Shown here in pieces: positions 1 to 6,143 of a stretch of 7,260 bases of DNA. Location: positions 1 to 7,260 of the forward strand of contig RKRO01000375.1 of NCBI GenBank assembly GCA_007571355.1, in the 5' to 3' direction. The notes beneath the pieces are model-generated. The model was given only the letters and a program-made list of their open reading frames with translations. It had not been told where the DNA came from and searched no databases. Source of the DNA: Candidatus Poribacteria bacterium (lineage in GTDB: Bacteria; Poribacteria; WGA-4E; WGA-3G). Made by a program: the position numbers and the translations under genes. How positions within the stretch are numbered: position 1 is the stretch's first letter; every line of letters starts with the position of its first letter.

Positions 1-1632
1 CACCATTTTGCCTCGATAATCCGAGAACGAAATTGGTGTGCCATCAAATGCCACCGCTGAAAAGCCCGGGAATTCTTTGCCAATCCACGCTGTCTGATCC
101 CACGCGACTGCTATCTCCGAATGCCCCGTCCACGCATATTTTTCTGCGGATTCGGTTTCACCTAATGTTTCATAGATATCGCTAAGTCCACGCAAGGCGT
201 ACCAATCCTCGGGTTCTTGTACAAGGCGTTGCTGAAAGGCGTGTTGTGCTTCAACAATTAAAGGTTTACACCGCGCAAGCAGTTCAGCGTTTTCCACGGG
301 ACTTTTCATCAGATTCCGATAGATATAGCACGGTGTTCTCCCAACATCTTTGTACAGTTTTGTCAGCCAGCGAGACAATTCGAATTCATCTTGCTGCTTC
401 GTTCTTTCAAAAAGCCTTTCGAGGGCAGTAAGTGTCAATTCAAACAAAGGATCTAAAAATTCTCTGTAGTGGCTAAGTGCAAGAAAACAAGTTTCTACAT
501 CATTAGGAGCCAGCGTCATCGCCTGTTCAAGAAATAGAATATCCCTATCTTTTTCACCGTTAAAGACGTGTTTATCTTCCCAGACAATGGTTGCCAACAT
601 CTTCATCGCCGCGCCGTTATCAGGGGAATTTTCAAGTACTTCTTCGGAGAATTCTCGAAGTTCTAAATGCATTGCTTCGGGGAAACGCGAGATGTACTCA
701 GGCAGCTGCGGTGGCAGTGTCGTTTTACCGTCAACAACGCCTGCTTCAACCCTCGCCTTGAAGTAGTCCAGTAGTTGCTCCTGAACTTTCGGTGTCAGTT
801 CCAATTGAGGACTTGAGAGTCCACGGTCCTCCAGTGAATCAAGGTACGTATCCCAAAAATCTATGTTTTCGGGCATTCCATTGCCTAAGTCACACGCGTT
901 AGCCGATTCTTGAAGCAATTTTTTCTCAAACGCTGCCTGAGCCTCGGGCAATAAGGCTCTACATCTTTTAATCAATGTATTACACTTTTCGATCAAGGTC
1001 CCGAACTGCTCAATTCGACCCGGAGTTTCATACTGTGCCTTGCAGGCCTTGAGTCGCTGATAAACTGCATACGGCGTTATTCTATGCCGTTGATATGTAT
1101 ACCTTGCATCCCGATAGTGTAACAACGTATCGTCCTGTCGCTTTGCCCATTCATATAAGTTTTCAAGCGCGATGAGTACTTTCTCTTGTTCATAAATATG
1201 CCCATCGAAACCGTGACTTTGCCTGTACTGGTTAATCAAATGCAGATTTATACACGGATCTTTTGGCACTAATGCCAACGCCCTTTCCACGAATGGTAGA
1301 CTCTCATCGCGGTTCATATCTCTCGATGCTGCTATTGCCAAAATTATAGATGCGCCACCGTTGTCCGGGTCTGTTTCAAGAACCTCTTCTGCCAACATTC
1401 TTAGTTTTGGTTGCATCTCCTCAGAAAAACGCCAATAATAGTCATGGAAACCGGGGGGGAGTGCTGTCTGTCCGTCAGAGACACCCTCTTCAATCTTTGT
1501 TTTCAAGTAAGCGAGGAGTTTCTTCTGCGTATCTTCGTCTATCTCCTTCAATCCACCTCTTGCAAGTCCGTAGTTGTAGAGCGTGTCGAGGAATGTATAC
1601 CAAAAATCTGTAGAATCGTGTTTCACAGTCAT
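1..1632 (-). CDS. TPR-like repeat protein fused to a TlpA/redoxin-type domain (C-terminus beyond window)
   Basis: An open frame of 544 codons with no stop runs from the ATG at 1632-1630 off the left edge. The start is supported by AAAGGAG six bases upstream. Residues 9-242 and 258-473 are two copies of one module: DFW-T-LD-L---GL, then E-GV-DG-T-LPP, RF-E-M, EEVLE--PDNG, and an ending EAQ-AF---L-QE. Residues about 466-502 read as a canonical TPR (DWYALRGLSDIYETLGETES). Residues 516-544 (WIGKEFPGFSAVAFDGTPIS, then FSDYRGKMV) match the entry of AhpC/TSA- or TlpA-type redoxins; the CxxC site would lie outside the window. No signal peptide or membrane helix is visible, so a cytoplasmic location is likely. 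In known families such a fold does thiol-disulfide exchange, and TPR modules bind partners. The redox role here is inferred because the active site is not seen. It lies 315 bp downstream of aroC on the same strand and may be transcribed separately. Confidence 0.85.
   Translation of the reverse strand, partial: MTVKHDSTDFWYTFLDTLYNYGLARGGLKEIDEDTQKKLLAYLKTKIEEGVSDGQTALPPGFHDYYWRFSEEMQPKLRMLAEEVLETDPDNGGASIILAIAASRDMNRDESLPFVERALALVPKDPCINLHLINQYRQSHGFDGHIYEQEKVLIALENLYEWAKRQDDTLLHYRDARYTYQRHRITPYAVYQRLKACKAQYETPGRIEQFGTLIEKCNTLIKRCRALLPEAQAAFEKKLLQESANACDLGNGMPENIDFWDTYLDSLEDRGLSSPQLELTPKVQEQLLDYFKARVEAGVVDGKTTLPPQLPEYISRFPEAMHLELREFSEEVLENSPDNGAAMKMLATIVWEDKHVFNGEKDRDILFLEQAMTLAPNDVETCFLALSHYREFLDPLFELTLTALERLFERTKQQDEFELSRWLTKLYKDVGRTPCYIYRNLMKSPVENAELLARCKPLIVEAQHAFQQRLVQEPEDWYALRGLSDIYETLGETESAEKYAWTGHSEIAVAWDQTAWIGKEFPGFSAVAFDGTPISFSDYRGKMV
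214..1608 (-). repeat. Two tandem copies of a ~220-residue protein module inside the TPR/redoxin gene
   Basis: Copy 1 encodes residues 9-242 (1608-907) and copy 2 residues 258-473 (861-214), offset by about 249 residues. Anchors present in both copies: DFWxT then LDxL and GL; LLxYxK then ExGVxDGxTxLPP; RFxEAM or RFSEEM; SEEVLE or AEEVLE then PDNG; FxExAxxLxPxD; and RC then EAQxAF and LxQE. Conservation is at protein level; the DNA copies have clearly diverged, so this is an old duplication rather than a recent tandem repeat. Confidence 0.85.
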
Positions 1633-1638
1633 AGTTTT

Positions 1639-1645
1639 CTCCTTT
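1639..1645 (-). promoter_or_regulatory. Ribosome binding site of the TPR/redoxin gene
   Basis: Reads AAAGGAG on the minus strand, with a six-base spacer (AAAACT) before the ATG at 1632. This fixes the start: an overlapping minus-strand frame opening at 1741 is a shadow without such a site. Confidence 0.8.
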
Positions 1646-1712
1646 ACTGACTAAACTTTGGACAATTTTGGGTGCCACCTCACAGATACGGCATAGCCTT
1701 TGAGAACACATA

Positions 1713-1778
1713 GCACACCGCTGGCGTGCAAGAAGGGACAATGCTGTTCGCTATAGACAGCGCACGCCGCTGAGGTGC
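1713..1778. repeat. Pair of 17-bp quasi-palindromic intergenic repeats
   Basis: GCACACCGCTGGCGTGC (1713-1729) and GCACGCCGCTGAGGTGC (1762-1778) agree at 14 of 17 positions and start 49 bp apart. Each folds on itself around a GCT centre (GCACaCC/GGcGTGC with one mismatch; GCAC--C/G--GTGC with two). Between them lies CTATAGACAGCG (1751-1762), a near match to CTATAGAAGCG at 7231-7241, which is again close to GAGGTGC. This looks like a member of a dispersed intergenic repeat family, but one window cannot prove that. Confidence 0.5.
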
Positions 1779-1900
1779 AGCATTTTTATTACAGTTCCAT
1801 GCAGACGCGAAGTTCGGGAAAAATAGAGAGCTCTTTGAAAACACAACGCTCACGCAACAAGAACTGTCTAAACCATAGTTTACTGAGAAGGGCGCCTAAA

Positions 1901-1938
1901 AAACAATTCATAGACATCGGGTGTGGTTATAATTGTTT
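1901..1938 (-). terminator. Weak candidate terminator downstream of aroC
   Basis: A perfect 8-bp inverted repeat AAACAATT/AATTGTTT (arms 1931-1938 and 1901-1908) begins 9 bases after the aroC stop in the minus direction. The second arm runs into TTTTTT on the minus strand. Against it, the stem has a single GC pair and the loop is 22 bases, so it would be a poor intrinsic terminator. It could equally be an operator or chance. Confidence 0.25.
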
Positions 1939-1947
1939 GTCGATGCA

Positions 1948-3033
1948 TTAAGATTTCGCACATTGGCGGAGCAAATGATCTGTGAGGACAAGTGCTGCCA
2001 TCGCCTCCACAATTGCAGGGGCGCGCACTAACACACACGGATCGTGTCGTCCGCTCGCCTCTAACGTTACCTCGTTTCCATCTATATCAACCGTCTGTTG
2101 CGGCTTGCCGATCGTTGCTGTCGGTTTGAAGGCGACTTGGAAGACGATATCTTCGCCGTTTGAGATACCGCCTTGTGTGCCCCCGGAATTGTTCGTGCGG
2201 GTCCGAATTCGCCCTGCCGCGTCGCTTTTTTCTACATAAAAGGCATCGTTGTGTTCGGAACCCATCATCGTAATGCTGTCAAACCCCGATCCGATTTGGA
2301 AGCCCATTGTCGCGGGCAGGGACATCATCGCTTTTGCCAAATCCGCTTTAAGTTTATCAAAAACTGGCTCGCCGAGTCCAACGGGGACGTTCCGCACAAC
2401 AGATTCTATGATACCGCCAAGAGAATCTCGGTCCCGCCGCACCTGATCAATGCGTTCCGCCATTTTTGGACTCACAATCGGGTCAGGACACCGCACAGGG
2501 CTCTCTTCTATCTGTTCGAGTGTCACTGTGTCTGTATCCACTTCAGCGGATAGTGTATGAATCTGTTTGACATAGGCGAGCGTTTCGGTTCCAGATCTTT
2601 CGCGTAGAATCTGTTTTGCTATCGCGCCAGCAGCGACACGCCCGATGGTTTCTCGTGCACTTGCCCTGCCACCGCCCTGCCAGTTTCGGATGCCATACTT
2701 CTGTTGATACGTGTAATCGGCGTGTGAAGGACGATAGAGGTTTTTTAGATGACCGTAAGCTGCTGGACGAGCGTCCTTATTCCATACCAGCATAGAAATA
2801 GGCGTTCCGAGTGTTTTACCTTCAAAAACACCAGACAATATTTCCACAGCATCGCCTTCCTGGCGCGGCGTTGTGAGGTGACTCTGTCCCGGCTTCCGCC
2901 GATCAAGTTCAAATTGTATTGCGGATATATCAAGGTCAATCTGTGGCGGACATCCATCAACAACAACACCAACAGCACCACCGTGTGATTCACCCCAGGT
3001 CGTAATCCGAAAAAGGCGACCAAATGTATTCAT
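1948..3033 (-). CDS. aroC: Chorismate synthase
   Basis: Converts 5-enolpyruvylshikimate-3-phosphate to chorismate, the last step of the shikimate pathway, in the cytoplasm; the family needs reduced FMN. At 361 residues it has the family's usual length and all its landmarks: GESHG at 14-18, RRKPGQ at 45-50, RPSHADYTY at 101-109 followed by KYG, GGGRASARET at 120-129, NNSGGTQGGISNG at 281-293, and RHDPC at 329-333 followed by a helix rich in A and L. The two histidines regarded as catalytic in the family correspond to H17 and H104. The start fits the standard N-terminus (MNTFGRLFRITTWGESHG). No Shine-Dalgarno sequence precedes it, so initiation signals look weak. No other aro gene is in the window, so it stands alone rather than in an aromatic operon. 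It diverges from the M50 peptidase gene. Confidence 0.97.
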   Translation of the reverse strand: MNTFGRLFRITTWGESHGGAVGVVVDGCPPQIDLDISAIQFELDRRKPGQSHLTTPRQEGDAVEILSGVFEGKTLGTPISMLVWNKDARPAAYGHLKNLYRPSHADYTYQQKYGIRNWQGGGRASARETIGRVAAGAIAKQILRERSGTETLAYVKQIHTLSAEVDTDTVTLEQIEESPVRCPDPIVSPKMAERIDQVRRDRDSLGGIIESVVRNVPVGLGEPVFDKLKADLAKAMMSLPATMGFQIGSGFDSITMMGSEHNDAFYVEKSDAAGRIRTRTNNSGGTQGGISNGEDIVFQVAFKPTATIGKPQQTVDIDGNEVTLEASGRHDPCVLVRAPAIVEAMAALVLTDHLLRQCAKS

Positions 3034-3106
3034 GAGTTATATTGTCGCACGTTGTAGACGCGCACCTTTAGTTTTAGAATTGTATATTTTAGGCATCTTG
3101 TGATAT

Positions 3107-3135
3107 ACTATAACAGATTCACTCCTAAAATGCAA
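3107..3135 (-). promoter_or_regulatory. Candidate sigma70-type promoter for aroC
   Basis: On the minus strand, TTGCAT (3135-3130), a 17-base spacer, then TATAGT (3112-3107), preceded by TGT, which gives an extended -10. Initiation would fall near 3100, leaving a leader of about 65 bases before the aroC ATG. The -10 is good (5 of 6) and the -35 is weak (3 of 6). The same AT-rich stretch reads TATACT (3104-3109) and TATAAC (3109-3114) on the plus strand and could serve as the -10 for the divergent peptidase gene, but I find no matching plus-strand -35. Confidence 0.4.
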
Positions 3136-3166
3136 GCAATTTTCGGTGTCGCTTGCAAACCGAAAA
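3131..3166. promoter_or_regulatory. Two interlocking perfect inverted repeats in the aroC/M50 spacer
   Basis: TGCAAGC (3131-3137) pairs with GCTTGCA (3151-3157), and TTTTCGGT (3140-3147) pairs with ACCGAAAA (3159-3166). The arms are interleaved. In RNA the two hairpins would exclude each other, since only one base (3158) would have to span a 7-bp stem in a pseudoknot. In DNA the half-sites of the first repeat are 20 bp apart centre to centre, about two helical turns, and overlap the aroC -35 candidate. Either an operator or an alternative-fold leader for the peptidase mRNA is possible; function is inferred. Confidence 0.4.
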
Positions 3167-3181
3167 CTCGCTATTCAAAAG

Positions 3182-3187
3182 AAGGAG
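3182..3187 (+). promoter_or_regulatory. Ribosome binding site of the M50B peptidase gene
   Basis: AAGGAG lies four bases before the ATG at 3192. It decides the start: the frame stays open up to a TTG at 3153, but that codon sits inside the inverted repeats and has no upstream ribosome binding sequence. Confidence 0.75.
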
Positions 3188-3191
3188 ACTT

Positions 3192-3884
3192 ATGCTATCA
3201 CTTTTTAAACGCTATATTGCACTACTCCTGATCTTTATCGTCATTGTGTTTCTGTGGGACACGCTGTTTGTGTATCCGTTGAAAATCTTTGTCGTGTTCA
3301 TGCATGAAGTGAGCCACGGCCTTGCTGCAATTGTAACCGGTGGAAGAGTCGTCGAAATTCAGGTTAACCCACAACAAGGCGGACACGCCCTTACGCAAGG
3401 CGGCTCTCGGTTCTGGACACTGACTGCGGGATATCTCGGTAGTCTCCTCTGGGGGGGGGGTATCCTACTTCTCGCAGCCAGGACACATTTCGACAAAGCC
3501 ATCAGTATTCTGATCGGTCTGGGGATGGTGGCAATCTCTATCGGCTTCGGTGAAAGCACATTTACCTACCTGTTTGGCATCGGGTTCGGGGTCGCATTGT
3601 TCGCTGTCGGGCTTTTTCTGCCAGAGGTTATTAACGATTGGATACTACGTGTCATCGGTATGACAAGCTGCCTGTATGCGATCCTTGACATCAAGAGCGA
3701 TGTCTTGGACAGATCTCACCTGCGTTCGGACGCACGGATGCTCTCAGAAGTGACGGGACTTCCAACGGAGTTCTGGGGCATCCTCTGGATTCTCGTCGCA
3801 GTTGCTCTTACCTTATGGTTTCTTTACCTCGCTGGTAAACCGATTACAGTTACCCAGCAGGCTTCCACCGATGAAGAACTATAA
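3192..3884 (+). CDS. M50B-type membrane zinc metallopeptidase
   Basis: A 230-residue integral membrane protein that resembles the Peptidase_M50B family (site-2-protease-like). The zinc motif HEVSH is at residues 38-42, at the end of a hydrophobic segment, followed by GLAAIVTGGRVVEI and then GG, the typical M50B continuation. TAGYLGSLLWGGG at 78-90 matches the conserved glycine-rich second helix. A later aspartate in LDIKSD (165-170) is the best candidate for the third zinc ligand. Hydrophobic segments lie near 8-36, 76-96, 104-120, 125-143, 150-166 and 193-213. The family cleaves or is thought to cleave within or near the membrane; no substrate can be named. An upstream TTG start would add 13 residues but lacks a ribosome binding site. 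A G10 run at residues 87-90 makes the gene sensitive to slippage. It converges with the next gene across 19 bp, with no clear terminator between. Confidence 0.85.
   Translation: MLSLFKRYIALLLIFIVIVFLWDTLFVYPLKIFVVFMHEVSHGLAAIVTGGRVVEIQVNPQQGGHALTQGGSRFWTLTAGYLGSLLWGGGILLLAARTHFDKAISILIGLGMVAISIGFGESTFTYLFGIGFGVALFAVGLFLPEVINDWILRVIGMTSCLYAILDIKSDVLDRSHLRSDARMLSEVTGLPTEFWGILWILVAVALTLWFLYLAGKPITVTQQASTDEEL
3451..3460 (+). repeat. G10 homopolymer inside the M50B peptidase gene
   Basis: Ten consecutive G encode the end of Trp87 and Gly88-Gly90 in the reading frame given. One G fewer would bring a TGA into frame at 3511-3513, and one G more would bring a TGA in at 3551-3553. Either change removes the C-terminal half, including the candidate third zinc ligand. 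Confidence 0.95.
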
Positions 3885-3903
3885 GCGTTTGTGGCGTACT
3901 TAC

Positions 3904-4125
3904 TCAACCAAACGGATTGAAACGATTCGATGATATCCCACTAAAGTAAAGGAACCATACACAGAGACCTAACAGAAAAAGCGGCACACAAATCAGTGCG
4001 ATGAGGATGAAGCACCCCCACATCCACGAACCTCGGGATTTCGCAGTAGTTGAGAGCCGTGCGAGCAACATACCGCCACATATCATGATGATAACGATAA
4101 GACCGAATATGACTATCATCAGCAT
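3904..4125 (-). CDS. Small two-helix membrane protein of unknown function
   Basis: Seventy-three residues that I do not recognise as a named family. Two hydrophobic segments are obvious, residues about 2-22 (MIVIFGLIVIIMICGG) and 36-62 (a stretch rich in I, L, F, C and W). A short basic loop containing R23, K29 and R31 joins them; by the positive-inside rule the loop would face the cytoplasm and both ends the outside. The polar tail is GISSNRFNPFG. The gene is believed because of the strong GGGAGGAG ten bases before the ATG, and because the coding strand gives a coherent two-helix protein. It is convergent with the M50B peptidase gene and divergent from the large membrane protein gene, with only 46 bp between the two start codons, so the pair may share control. 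No function is implied by the sequence. Confidence 0.7.
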   Translation of the reverse strand: MLMIVIFGLIVIIMICGGMLLARLSTTAKSRGSWMWGCFILIALICVPLFLLGLCVWFLYFSGISSNRFNPFG

Positions 4126-4135
4126 TTCTTGTTGT

Positions 4136-4159
4136 CTCCTCCCGTGAACGCAATACGGG
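4136..4159 (-). promoter_or_regulatory. Ribosome binding site of the 73-residue gene, adjoining a small hairpin
   Basis: Minus strand: GGGAGGAG (4143-4136) lies ten bases before the ATG at 4125. Its first three G are part of an inverted repeat CCCGT (4159-4155), nine-base loop, ACGGG (4145-4141). In the mRNA this 5-bp GC-rich hairpin would abut and partly occupy the ribosome binding site. The ribosome binding site is clear; regulation by the hairpin is only a suggestion. Confidence 0.55.
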
Positions 4160-4166
4160 CTTGACT

Positions 4167-4195
4167 ATAATATGAAACACCCTTCAAAAAGTCCC
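4167..4195 (-). promoter_or_regulatory. Possible promoter of the 73-residue membrane protein gene
   Basis: On the minus strand TATTAT (4172-4167) lies 17 bases after GGGACT (4195-4190). The -10 matches at 5 of 6 positions and the -35 at 3. Transcription would start near 4160, right at the base of the CCCGT/ACGGG hairpin. The element overlaps the first codons of the divergent gene, and TATAAT is also present on the plus strand at 4166-4171. Confidence 0.25.
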
Positions 4196-6112
4196 GTCAC
4201 CTTACGCGCAACGCTAATCGGCATCATCCTCATACCATTCAATAGTTACTGGATTCTACACCTCAGCTATATCTGGGACTCCAACCGACCGACGAGTCTG
4301 GCACTGCTGTTCAATGTGCTGTTCACGTTACTTGTGCTTATCGGGTTCAGCGCGGGCCTACGCCGTTTACGTCCTACACTGGCATTTACGCAAACTGAAT
4401 TACTAACAATTTATGCGATGCTGTGCCAAGCATCCGTTTTTGCTGGGCGCGATATGCTACAGGTTTTGGTGCCGTTGATGGGGAACGGCTTTTGGTACGC
4501 AACGACCGAAAACGAATGGGCACAACTCTTTCATCAGCATCTCCCGGATTGGCTTGTCGTCGGAAAGCAAGAAGTCCTGCGTGGTTTTTATGAAGGCGAA
4601 AGCACGTTCTATCTACAAGCACATATAAACGCGTGGCTCCTACCGACACTTATCTGGGTCGGTTTCTGTTTCGTGATCGGGGTGACGATGCTCTGCCTCA
4701 ATGTGCTTTTACGCAAACAGTGGCAGGAACACGAACGCCTGACCTATCCGATTGCGCAACTCCCGTATGAAATTACACGGGCCGCATCAAACATAGGGAA
4801 CCTAAAAACCGCCCCGCATCTATTTTTCAATCGACGGATGATGGGTGTCGGATTAAGCATCGCTGCTGTCCTGAACCTGCTCTATAGTTTACATCAAATT
4901 GATCCCGTTTTTCCAACAATTCCACTCTATCACGGGTTTCGGCTTGCTGAAAAACCGTGGAGTGCAATGAATAATCCCGGTTTCCGTATCAGTTTCTTCC
5001 CGTTTGCAGTCGGCGTGGGTTTCTTGATCCCGCTCGATTTAGGGTTCTCTTGCTGGTTTTTCCATCTCTTTTGGCACTTTCAGAGAATCATTGGTGAGAG
5101 TTTCGGATGGCGAGGGGCTATTGGGTTTCCAAAAGAGATGGCACAAATTCGGGGTGTGTGGATGGCTCTATTTCTCTGGGCACTATGGATGGGACGCGCA
5201 CACGTCAAGGTAGTGTTGCAAACCGTTTTCAGTAGGCATGCATCCACCGCTAATGATGAAGGTGAAGCATTACGTTATCGGACAGCGGCACTTGGAGTGA
5301 TCATCGGGTTTATCTTGATTCTGGCGTTCTGCATCAAGGCGGGAATGTCCCTCTGGTTTGCGCTCCTATTTTTCATCCTTTATTTTCCAATGTCTGTGAC
5401 AATCACACGTATTCGTGCCGAACTCGGTCCGCCCTCACACGATCTTTACAACGCCGGGCCTGATCTGCTCCTAACAGATGCCCTCGGCACACGCCGCATC
5501 GGCAACCGGAATCTCTCGGTGATGTCGCTCTTCTTCTGGCTGAACCATCTCTCTTACCGCGCCCACCCGATGCCACACCAGTTAGAAGGATTGAAACTTG
5601 CACATCAAAACCATTTTAATCCGACGCATCTTCTCTGGGTATTGGCGATCGCTATTTTCGTAGGCGCACTTTCTGCAGCGTGGGGACACTTGCATCTCTC
5701 GTACGAAGTCGGCTTAGAGCAAGCGCGTTCATGGTATGCCCGCGCCGCTTTCAACAGACTTGCGGGGTGGCTCTATAACCCCCGCGAAACGAGCATCAGC
5801 GGTATGCTTTACACCGCTGGGGGATTCGCTTTTGCTGTTAACCTCCTACTCTTACGATGGCGGTTCATTCAGTGGCCCCTGCATCCTGTCGGGTATGTTG
5901 TCTCAAGTTGGTGGACATTTACTGGGTTATGGTTTCCACTCTTAATAAGTTGGACGGTCAAGCGAATACTGCTCTCTGCCGGGGGCGTTCGGTTATATAG
6001 GCGTTCAATTCCGTTTTTCATCGGGCTGGTTATCGGGGATGTGATCGTCGCATCCATAATAAGCATTCTGGGACTGATTTTTGATTTTCGGGTTGTCTAT
6101 CTAAGTTGGTAA
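4172..6112 (+). CDS. Large polytopic membrane protein, DUF6785/DUF6784-like
   Basis: A 646-residue protein with about 12-13 hydrophobic segments, near residues 12-34, 42-62, 78-100, 151-180, 225-240, 273-300, 328-345, 372-388, 392-410, 486-505, 545-561, 575-597 and 613-636. Short polar motifs stand out: TELLTIYAM at 75-83, AGRDMLQVLV at 91-100, ERLTYPIAQLPYEIT at 188-202, RAELGPPSHDLYNAGPD at 415-431, HPMPHQLEGLKLA at 465-477 and WPLHPVGYVVSSWW at 568-581. From memory this pattern fits the uncharacterised DUF6785 plus C-terminal DUF6784 proteins found in Poribacteria, Planctomycetes and Armatimonadetes; the conserved helix-end motifs suggest a transporter, perhaps distantly like OPT carriers, but no substrate can be named. 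The ATG at 4172 is the only usable start before the first helix, yet it has no ribosome binding sequence and TATAAT directly precedes it. The N-terminus begins in the expected way (VTLRATLIGIILIPFNSYW). Confidence 0.8.
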   Translation: MKHPSKSPVTLRATLIGIILIPFNSYWILHLSYIWDSNRPTSLALLFNVLFTLLVLIGFSAGLRRLRPTLAFTQTELLTIYAMLCQASVFAGRDMLQVLVPLMGNGFWYATTENEWAQLFHQHLPDWLVVGKQEVLRGFYEGESTFYLQAHINAWLLPTLIWVGFCFVIGVTMLCLNVLLRKQWQEHERLTYPIAQLPYEITRAASNIGNLKTAPHLFFNRRMMGVGLSIAAVLNLLYSLHQIDPVFPTIPLYHGFRLAEKPWSAMNNPGFRISFFPFAVGVGFLIPLDLGFSCWFFHLFWHFQRIIGESFGWRGAIGFPKEMAQIRGVWMALFLWALWMGRAHVKVVLQTVFSRHASTANDEGEALRYRTAALGVIIGFILILAFCIKAGMSLWFALLFFILYFPMSVTITRIRAELGPPSHDLYNAGPDLLLTDALGTRRIGNRNLSVMSLFFWLNHLSYRAHPMPHQLEGLKLAHQNHFNPTHLLWVLAIAIFVGALSAAWGHLHLSYEVGLEQARSWYARAAFNRLAGWLYNPRETSISGMLYTAGGFAFAVNLLLLRWRFIQWPLHPVGYVVSSWWTFTGLWFPLLISWTVKRILLSAGGVRLYRRSIPFFIGLVIGDVIVASIISILGLIFDFRVVYLSW

Positions 6113-6143
6113 CGTCTCGCGCCGATAGCCTAAAAAAAATCAC

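Larger units (their letters stand above)
1633..1947. other. Non-coding spacer between aroC and the TPR/redoxin gene
   Basis: This 315-bp gap between two minus-strand genes contains no supported gene. It holds the ribosome binding site of the downstream gene (1639-1645), a pair of similar 17-bp quasi-palindromes (1713-1729 and 1762-1778), a 7-bp inverted pair CACCTCA/TGAGGTG (1676-1682 and 1771-1777) bracketing them, and an AT-rich inverted repeat just after the aroC stop (1901-1938). I see no convincing -35/-10 pair for the TPR/redoxin gene, so its promoter is unresolved. Confidence 0.7.

Noticed and set aside
1350..1650. Two plus-strand open frames of 79-87 codons
   Set aside because: They are antisense to the TPR/redoxin coding region, which is supported by 544 uninterrupted codons, an internal protein repeat and a ribosome binding site.
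1490..1741. 83-codon minus-strand frame starting upstream of the TPR/redoxin gene
   Set aside because: It is out of frame with that gene and overlaps its first 140 bases; its product is cysteine- and arginine-rich without a recognisable pattern.
1791..1867. ACAGTTC/GAACTGT inverted pair in the first spacer
   Set aside because: Seven-base pairs separated by more than 60 bases are expected by chance in a 315-bp stretch.
2173..2553. 126-codon open frame on the plus strand
   Set aside because: It lies wholly inside aroC on the opposite strand, has no ribosome binding sequence or recognisable protein, and aroC is certain.
3153..3191. TTG start adding 13 residues to the M50B peptidase
   Set aside because: The TTG lies in the inverted-repeat region with no ribosome binding sequence, while the ATG at 3192 has AAGGAG just upstream.
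3886..3914. CGTTTG/CAAACG inverted repeat between the convergent genes as a terminator
   Set aside because: The stem is only 6 bp with a 17-base loop and no T run on either strand, so there is no basis to call termination.
6096..6139. CTATC/GATAG followed by a run of eight A as a terminator after the large membrane protein gene
   Set aside because: A plus-strand terminator needs T rather than A after the stem, and the 5-bp stem spans about 23 bases of loop.
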